The notes beneath the pieces are model-generated. The model was given only the letters and a program-made list of their open reading frames with translations. It was not told the DNA's origin and searched no databases. Below, one piece after another: positions 58,600 through 64,000 of a DNA stretch of 64,000 nt. Origin of the DNA: Candidatus Fluviicola riflensis. Its GTDB lineage: Bacteria; Bacteroidota; Bacteroidia; Flavobacteriales_D; Crocinitomicaceae. The stretch covers positions 2,344,641 through 2,408,640 of the forward strand of contig CP022585.1 of NCBI GenBank assembly GCA_002243285.1. The letters run 5' to 3'. The position numbers and the translations under genes were made by a program. The stretch's first letter is position 1; each line of letters opens with the position of its first letter.

Positions 58600-60147
58600 T
58601 TACTGATGATTGATTTTTAAATTGCTGATCTGGGAAAACGGATGAGTGATGTCGTAACTCACAAAGAACTCATAGAATTCGGTCTCAGGAACCACAAAAG
58701 AACCTGTTTCGAAATCAAACGATTGTTCTACAGAATACTTTTTATCCTTGAGCATAGATTCGGCCTTCGCTGACCGGTAATAGACTTTCGCGTGGGTGGC
58801 ATTCATTAGTTCACCTGAAAAAGTAACTTTTTCGCCCTTGGTCAGGTATTCCTTTTTCACAATGTTATAACAAACAAATTGGGGAACATCAGAGTCCTTG
58901 TAATCATAAACCGAAACCACCGCAGCTGTTGAATCTGTTGGTTGTTTCCGCTTGAAATTCACTTTAATTTCATCAAATGGAGTTGAAGAATAAGCAACAA
59001 AACTCCCTTCTTTGGTTTCGGTTGTAAGGGCCACTTTTTTTCCTTTGTGAAAGGCATCTATTTTGGGATGAGTGAACTGCGCCAATTTATCCGGAAATTT
59101 TATTTCGCAGTAATAGCTTGAATTCTTTAGCTTGTAATTCCGTTTTTTTCTGTTGGAATTAACTATGTCGCATCGGGACATCGATTTTGAAAACAAATCT
59201 TTTTGATCATAAACACAGCCGTTTACCGTCGTATTATGAGGAAGCAGGTATGCGAAATCGTATTTCGTTCGAATCAAAAAATGAAGCTCTGCATCGTATT
59301 TTCCAACAGCAAATTTGGCCCAGATTCTCATTTGATCGCGGAAACGTTCATCACCATAAATCGAATAGAGATGGTCAAATTCTTCGATCTCATAACGCAT
59401 GTAAGAATTGGAAATTCCGCCTCCGTTGCGGTTATAACTTGTCCAGCTGGCCGTATTGTATTTGTCCAGACTTTGGAACATTGCCACATAACAACTGTCG
59501 TGAATCGCAATTGCCTTCGCATCATCCGGGAAAAACATGCAGTATTCCTTCAAACCAACCAAACCGTTAATAAAACCATTCAAAACCGACTTGGAAGACG
59601 CCAGGTTCGGGTATTCTTCTATCCACATAGCACCTTCTTTTGTACGGCCAATCGTTCCTCCTTCACTTTCAGGTTTCAGCATAAAGCGAATCAGCTGTTT
59701 ACTCAATTCCAATGCTTCTTTATCTTTTGTAAGATCGTAGTAACGAAACAAAAAAGAAGCCGCAACTCCTTGTGTCATACCGGAATACCATGGTGCTTTT
59801 AAACCCTTAAATGCAAAACGATAAGGCAATCCGATACTTTGATCATTGAAAAACACCAGTTTTGAGGTATCCTGAAAATACTTGTACTGATTGATAACAC
59901 GCTTGTAATAGATCGAATCGCCTGTAGCCTTAAAAGCATCGTAATTCATGATCCCGTAAACACCTATTGTGAGGGCGTGATATTCTTTTTTCTGAGTAAT
60001 AATACCCGAGGCATCGAAGGCGCGTTCGTACTGTTTCGAATACTTTTCGACATCAAAATGGGTTAATGACTCATAAGGAAGCAACTGCTGTCCAGATACA
60101 TAAGTAAATAAAAAAACGAAGCTAATCGCGGAAATAAATCGATTCAT
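58600..60147 (-). CDS. D-glucuronyl C5-epimerase-like secreted protein
   Basis: A 515-residue protein from ATG 60147 (MNRFISAISFVFLFTYVSGQ, signal peptide). The central region carries the C5-epimerase signature: LKAPWYSGMTQGVAASFLFR, GAMWIEEYPN and VLNGFINGLVGLKEY. In animals this family epimerises glucuronate to iduronate in heparan; bacterial members are scattered and mostly uncharacterised. A C-terminal beta domain (about 360-515) is extra. It may remodel the cell's own or environmental polysaccharide. Stand-alone gene. Confidence 0.75.
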   Translation of the reverse strand: MNRFISAISFVFLFTYVSGQQLLPYESLTHFDVEKYSKQYERAFDASGIITQKKEYHALTIGVYGIMNYDAFKATGDSIYYKRVINQYKYFQDTSKLVFFNDQSIGLPYRFAFKGLKAPWYSGMTQGVAASFLFRYYDLTKDKEALELSKQLIRFMLKPESEGGTIGRTKEGAMWIEEYPNLASSKSVLNGFINGLVGLKEYCMFFPDDAKAIAIHDSCYVAMFQSLDKYNTASWTSYNRNGGGISNSYMRYEIEEFDHLYSIYGDERFRDQMRIWAKFAVGKYDAELHFLIRTKYDFAYLLPHNTTVNGCVYDQKDLFSKSMSRCDIVNSNRKKRNYKLKNSSYYCEIKFPDKLAQFTHPKIDAFHKGKKVALTTETKEGSFVAYSSTPFDEIKVNFKRKQPTDSTAAVVSVYDYKDSDVPQFVCYNIVKKEYLTKGEKVTFSGELMNATHAKVYYRSAKAESMLKDKKYSVEQSFDFETGSFVVPETEFYEFFVSYDITHPFSQISNLKINHQ

Positions 60148-60482
60148 TGTAAAACGTATAGACCAATAACCATGGCCTAAAGCGAATAGTTGTCTGAAAT
60201 AAAAAATAAGTGCGTTTTTATCCATTCACACAAATACAGAAAAATTATTCGCTGTCTGAATCCCGATAGCAAATATCTATAATCGCAAAGTACGAACATG
60301 TATTTTGGGACCGAACAACATCAAACAAACACTGAAGCGTATTCGATCAACTAAACAAGTGGTTTATCGGTACAAACATGCTGTTCAACGGTAACAATAT
60401 TCAACTACAAAAAACAGCATTGATTTTTGTGCAAATACTCCTCAATTTGGGACCATAAAACAACCGGAAATCACCCGGTTTT
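60148..60482. other. Gene-free stretch
   Basis: A 335-bp divergent region. Apart from two short copies of TTGGGACC about 140 bp apart (near 60307 and 60449), I see no promoter of the consensus type, RNA or repeat. Confidence 0.5.
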
Positions 60483-62243
60483 ATGCGCTATAACATGAAA
60501 AACACTACCCTTAAATTGCACAACAACCTATCTCAATCATTATTTTTTGTCTTATTCTTCCTCTTCTTTACTCCGCAAAAAATAGCGGCACAACCTTTCG
60601 GGTATGCCTGGTCTAAAGTGGGTACAATTGATGAAGTCAATGTTTCCGGACTAACCGACCACTCCGATTTTCCGGTACTGCTGCACCTGATAGATCCCGA
60701 TCTGAGAACAACTGCAAACGGTGGACATGTTTACAGCGCTATCGGGAACGACATTCTTTTCACGCTCGATGATTGCAGTCAGCCGCTTTATCACCAGATA
60801 GAACGCTATGTTCCCACCACGGGTGAATTATTGGTTTGGGTACGTTTCCCTGTTCTTTACGCTACTACAAACACGGTGTTTCACCTGTATTATGGCAATA
60901 GTTCCGTTACTTCGCCAACCGAATCGGTAGACACTTGGTCGGCAGCTTACCAAATGGTGCAACACATGCAAAACAATCCCGGTGCCGGCGCTCCGCAAAT
61001 GAGCGATGCCAGCAGCAATTCAAACAACGGAACGGCCAACGGTGGCATGACCATCGCCAATTCGGTTGCCGGAATAATAGACGAAGCCCTTTCGTTTGAC
61101 GGAACCAATGATTACGTGGTCGTACCCGGATTCGATTATTCAAGCGCTCCGTTGGGTTTTACGGTTTCATTCTGGTTTCGCATCGATGATAATTCGGGAA
61201 CTTCTTACCAATACATGTACAGTCACAATAACTACGGACTTCAGCATTCGCTCAACGTTTATTTTGCCGAATCGTCTGTGCCCGTAGTCGGTGATATCGA
61301 TGTGTTGAAAACCATATTCATGGACCAAAACGATGCCATCAGTACCGAAGGATTAGACAGTTCTCCGGGTTTCGCAGATGGTAACTGGCATTACTACACC
61401 TTTGTTGTAGGAAACGCTCCGGGCGGTGACTGGGTATATGTCGACGGTACGGAAATCGCCACGCTATCTTTTCAAGGAAGCGACCCCTATACACCACCGG
61501 GGAATATTTTCCTGGGAGGACGATCGGACCTGAATGCCACTCGCTTTTTAAAAGGTTTTCTGGATGAAGTGCGCATTTCAAACGAACCGCGATCTGCTGA
61601 TTGGATCAAAACCGAATTCGACAATCAGACAACGCCTATGGGTTACGCAACATTCGGACCCGAAACCGATGCTTACCTCAACTGTGCTCCATTACCTGTT
61701 GAATTGATTGCTTTTAATGCCACGGCTTTGGAAGAACGAAACGTATTGGCCGATTGGATTACGGCAAGCGAATTGAATTCCGATTATTTTGTGGTGGAAC
61801 GCACTATTGACGGTGTGCAATTTGAAGCAATCGGTACGGTAGATGCCGCCGGAACAAGTCTCAATCCGATTCACTATGAATTGATCGATGAGAATGCATT
61901 GTCGGGAACTTCTTATTACCGATTAAAGGAAGTGGATATTGACGGAACATTTACCTATTCGGAATTGAAAAGCGTGAATTTCGAAGGCATTTCCATCCTG
62001 AGCGCTTTCCCGAATCCGGGAACGGAGGAAATCAATTTTATCATCTATTCCGCCACAGAAACCGCTTTTGAATTGACCGTAACCGACGCTACCGGAAGAA
62101 TTGTGGAACACGGCATGCTTGTGTTGGAAGAAGGAAGTAACAACTTCGAGCTTCCGCTGGAAAAATATGCCAAAGGGCAGTATTTCTTAAGAGTCGGCAA
62201 TGAGCAAACACAACACATTTCACAGGTATTTTATGTTCGTTAA
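60483..62243 (+). CDS. DUF2341/LamG T9SS type A protein
   Basis: A 586-residue secreted protein. After the signal region (SLFFVLFFLFFTPQKIAAQ) comes a DUF2341 beta-sandwich (DFPVLLHLIDPDLRTTANGG, LYHQIERYVPTTGELLVWVR), then a LamG/concanavalin domain (ALSFDGTNDYVVVPGFDYSS, FLDEVRISNEPRSADWIKTE) and the type A sorting domain starting AFPNPGTEEINF and ending HISQVFYVR. DUF2341-LamG pairs typically bind carbohydrate. ATG 60495 is an equally good start. Nineteen nt separate it from the next gene, with which it forms an operon. Confidence 0.88.
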   Translation: MRYNMKNTTLKLHNNLSQSLFFVLFFLFFTPQKIAAQPFGYAWSKVGTIDEVNVSGLTDHSDFPVLLHLIDPDLRTTANGGHVYSAIGNDILFTLDDCSQPLYHQIERYVPTTGELLVWVRFPVLYATTNTVFHLYYGNSSVTSPTESVDTWSAAYQMVQHMQNNPGAGAPQMSDASSNSNNGTANGGMTIANSVAGIIDEALSFDGTNDYVVVPGFDYSSAPLGFTVSFWFRIDDNSGTSYQYMYSHNNYGLQHSLNVYFAESSVPVVGDIDVLKTIFMDQNDAISTEGLDSSPGFADGNWHYYTFVVGNAPGGDWVYVDGTEIATLSFQGSDPYTPPGNIFLGGRSDLNATRFLKGFLDEVRISNEPRSADWIKTEFDNQTTPMGYATFGPETDAYLNCAPLPVELIAFNATALEERNVLADWITASELNSDYFVVERTIDGVQFEAIGTVDAAGTSLNPIHYELIDENALSGTSYYRLKEVDIDGTFTYSELKSVNFEGISILSAFPNPGTEEINFIIYSATETAFELTVTDATGRIVEHGMLVLEEGSNNFELPLEKYAKGQYFLRVGNEQTQHISQVFYVR

Positions 62244-62261
62244 TCCTCAACTATTACTTCT

Positions 62262-63452
62262 ATGCGTTATTTCTCTTCTCTTCTACTCGCTTTTTGCGCG
62301 ATGACAACGACCACACTCCGGGCGCAGTTTATGCCCGAAGATCTGGACACTTTGGTATTCTTTGTGCAAAGTATCGACATTGATACCAACCTGCATGTAG
62401 CCCATTGCGCCGACAGCTTTTGTTTCAACCACCCCGACACCGAACAAGCTCCGATAGACGAGCAATACTGTGATATCACCACTTGTCCGGATGGATGCGT
62501 GCGTCGTTGGATCGATCGTTCGGACTTTGTTCCCACCAACGGTTTTAATCCGCCGGAATACACACACGGACGCAACTTCGGGCAAGACGACCACGAAAAA
62601 CCGTGTTACGTTCCCGATTGTATCAACGGTCAGCCCTGTGTGAGAGGCGGCGCACCTTACGGCGTGTTTTACCAAGACAAAACCATCGAGAATCAGGTTT
62701 CCGATATCATGACCCTCGACAATGCGTTTTCCATTTTCCTGCTGTGTAAACCGATCGACCAAACCGCTACCGGCAATTGGTACTATTTCGGACAGGCACA
62801 TTCCAACCTACAGCACAAAGTATCGAACAACTCGTTGCAGTTTCACATGAACGGACCTTCGCCGGTAGTTCAGATTTCACCCGCCAATTCTATTGATTTG
62901 AACGAATGGCAACTGATTGAAATTCACCGTTCTGTCGACGACACGGTAACGTGTGTGATTAACGGTGTGGATGTAACAAATGTGGTGCATGTAAACGGAA
63001 CCAACTTCCGCTTGGGATACCTGTTTTCCAATTTCAAAACCCAAGGCGATGTCGGAATGTACGGTGATGCCGCATCGATGATCGTATACGAAGGTGCGCT
63101 AACCGAAGACAACAAAGACAGTGTGCGCACGTATCTCAACAATATCTATAACTATTCGGGCATTGCCGGTTTGGAAACAGGTGTGCTGGAAGCCGGTACG
63201 GTTGGCATTTCGCCCAATCCGTTTAAAGATGTGGTGAATGTGCATGTTGCCTTGCAGAAAAATGCGCCGGTAAGCATTTCGGTAACCGATTTATCGGGCA
63301 GAGAATTGCTTGTACTGGAAGAACGTATGCTGAACGCAGGTTTCTATGAGTTGCCAGTGAACTTATCCGAAATTACGGTGGCAAACGGTGCTTATTTGAT
63401 CCATGTGAAAGTGGGGAATGACGTGTATACTGAACGGATTCTCAAGCTTTAA
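62262..63452 (+). CDS. Cys-rich LamG-like T9SS type A protein
   Basis: A 396-residue secreted protein: signal peptide (YFSSLLLAFCAMTTTTLRAQ), a Cys-rich N-terminal region (Cys at about 47, 52, 67, 72, 76 and more, likely disulfides), a LamG-like domain (SVDDTVTCVINGVDVTNVVH, MIVYEGALTEDNKDSVRTYL) and the type A sorting domain starting ISPNPFKDVVNV and ending DVYTERILKL. It probably acts with the preceding LamG protein, since both carry similar carbohydrate-binding folds and share a transcript. Confidence 0.87.
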   Translation: MRYFSSLLLAFCAMTTTTLRAQFMPEDLDTLVFFVQSIDIDTNLHVAHCADSFCFNHPDTEQAPIDEQYCDITTCPDGCVRRWIDRSDFVPTNGFNPPEYTHGRNFGQDDHEKPCYVPDCINGQPCVRGGAPYGVFYQDKTIENQVSDIMTLDNAFSIFLLCKPIDQTATGNWYYFGQAHSNLQHKVSNNSLQFHMNGPSPVVQISPANSIDLNEWQLIEIHRSVDDTVTCVINGVDVTNVVHVNGTNFRLGYLFSNFKTQGDVGMYGDAASMIVYEGALTEDNKDSVRTYLNNIYNYSGIAGLETGVLEAGTVGISPNPFKDVVNVHVALQKNAPVSISVTDLSGRELLVLEERMLNAGFYELPVNLSEITVANGAYLIHVKVGNDVYTERILKL

Positions 63453-63679
63453 CTGGATTGTGCAGATGCAAAACAAAAATCTTCAATAGCGAAGTAAGTG
63501 GGAGCAATCCCATAACAGATTTCCGTGTTGTTTCGGTTCTTGTATTTTTAGCCGCAACTTAAATTTGAGTTTTCAACCCGAAATGGCATGGGAATCTGTT
63601 TTCATAAATTATTAAGTACAGAATTATCAATTATAAAGCGGCTTCCTTGATAGTTGATAAAAGGCAACTAAAAGGATTC

Positions 63680-64000
63680 TCACCTTGCAAAACTCATCCA
63701 GAAGTCATGTTCTATTTCGATCATGGAAATTTCAATCCGCTGGATTTCCTTTGCTCTCTCCTCATCTGAAGATGCGTAAGCAGAAATCGGCTTGTCGCTT
63801 ATATTACTTTCTTTGTAGATCTCGCCATAGAAATCGCGAAAAAAGAACAAATCGTCGAATGTCCGGATATCGTCAGAAGCATCAATAGATTGATAAGGAG
63901 TTATTTCGGCAGCCAAACAACTTCTCAAATGCGGGAAATAAATCCAGTATAAATCAACTGTGTCTTTGGTTTTCAGATCAATTGCCACCGGGCAAATGCC
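63680..64000 (-). CDS. Hypothetical protein (partial, cut by window edge)
   Basis: The C-terminal ~106 residues of a soluble protein. The frame is open to the window end with no upstream stop, so the start lies to the right. Visible segments: DLYWIYFPHLRSCLAAEITP, RTFDDLFFFRDFYGEIY and EISMIEIEHDFWMSFAR. Mixed helix/strand, no signal in the part seen, no family recognised. The 227 bp to its left are gene-free and hold a TTATCAATTAT / ATAGTTGATAA-type inverted repeat. Confidence 0.55.
   Translation of the reverse strand, partial: GICPVAIDLKTKDTVDLYWIYFPHLRSCLAAEITPYQSIDASDDIRTFDDLFFFRDFYGEIYKESNISDKPISAYASSDEERAKEIQRIEISMIEIEHDFWMSFAR

Noticed and set aside
1..64000. CRISPR arrays, tRNA/rRNA genes, prophage or transposase genes
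   Set aside because: No regularly spaced repeats with unique spacers, no tRNA cloverleaf or rRNA-like sequence and no integrase or transposase motifs were found on reading the window; a tRNA/Rfam scan would settle this.

Overview
The window looks like a chromosomal segment of a Bacteroidota bacterium, most likely a Flavobacteriales member close to Fluviicola/Crocinitomicaceae (lineage inferred from gene content, not searched). Six proteins carry type IX secretion C-terminal domains (five type A, one gliding-motility type B). Promoter -7 boxes match the Bacteroidota TAnnTTTG consensus, Shine-Dalgarno sequences are mostly absent, and SecD and SecF are fused. No rRNA, tRNA, CRISPR array, transposase or phage gene was recognised.

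Layout. 1-3.1 kb: DoxX-like and VOC proteins opposite a GlxA-type regulator, then an esterase and a small outer-membrane protein. 3.4-9.1 kb: a large PKD/type B T9SS protein, a lipoprotein, dnaX (split by an A10 tract) and a DUF6340 lipoprotein. 9.4-15.9 kb: cystathionine beta-synthase-like enzyme, a metal-receptor protein, PlsC-like acyltransferase, a HipA-like kinase with its DUF3037 partner, and an ACC-deaminase-like enzyme. 16-22 kb: a methionine cluster read leftward (SAM-I riboswitch, Cys-codon leader peptide, metX, hom, OsmC, metZ) followed by two FKBP prolyl isomerases. 22.3-24.7 kb: a beta-barrel protein, an ECF sigma factor and a membrane-anchored beta-barrel protein that may be its anti-sigma factor. 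24.8-34.4 kb: YaaA, a small T9SS protein, L-2-hydroxyglutarate oxidase, acyltransferases, an exonuclease/GIY-YIG fusion and two AsmA/LEA-like envelope proteins with lysine-rich tails.

34.6-47.3 kb: MtfA peptidase, SecDF, and an envelope-polysaccharide group (GT4, GT9, HAD phosphatase, GT2) interrupted by a duplicated lipoprotein pair and a YwqK/MORN protein, then a large choice-of-anchor B T9SS protein. 47.6-54.3 kb: a stress island, with a two-gene operon (sll1863-like coiled-coil lipoprotein plus beta-barrel protein) duplicated in tandem, an AraC-type regulator and divergent clpB. 54.5-64 kb: more T9SS-secreted proteins, a methyltransferase, an LprI-like protein and a glucuronyl C5-epimerase-like protein.

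The most notable points are (1) dnaX gamma/tau separated by an A10 tract with the tau frame open behind it; (2) the metX leader, where a SAM-I aptamer abuts a 32-residue peptide ending in four Cys codons; (3) the tandem stress operons with a conserved promoter-like element whose third copy lies at the tail of the AraC gene; (4) several families of intergenic palindromic repeats, including two copies of a roughly 125-bp element at 9.25 and 54.4 kb; (5) -7 promoter boxes only 4-8 nt from start codons, suggesting leaderless mRNAs.
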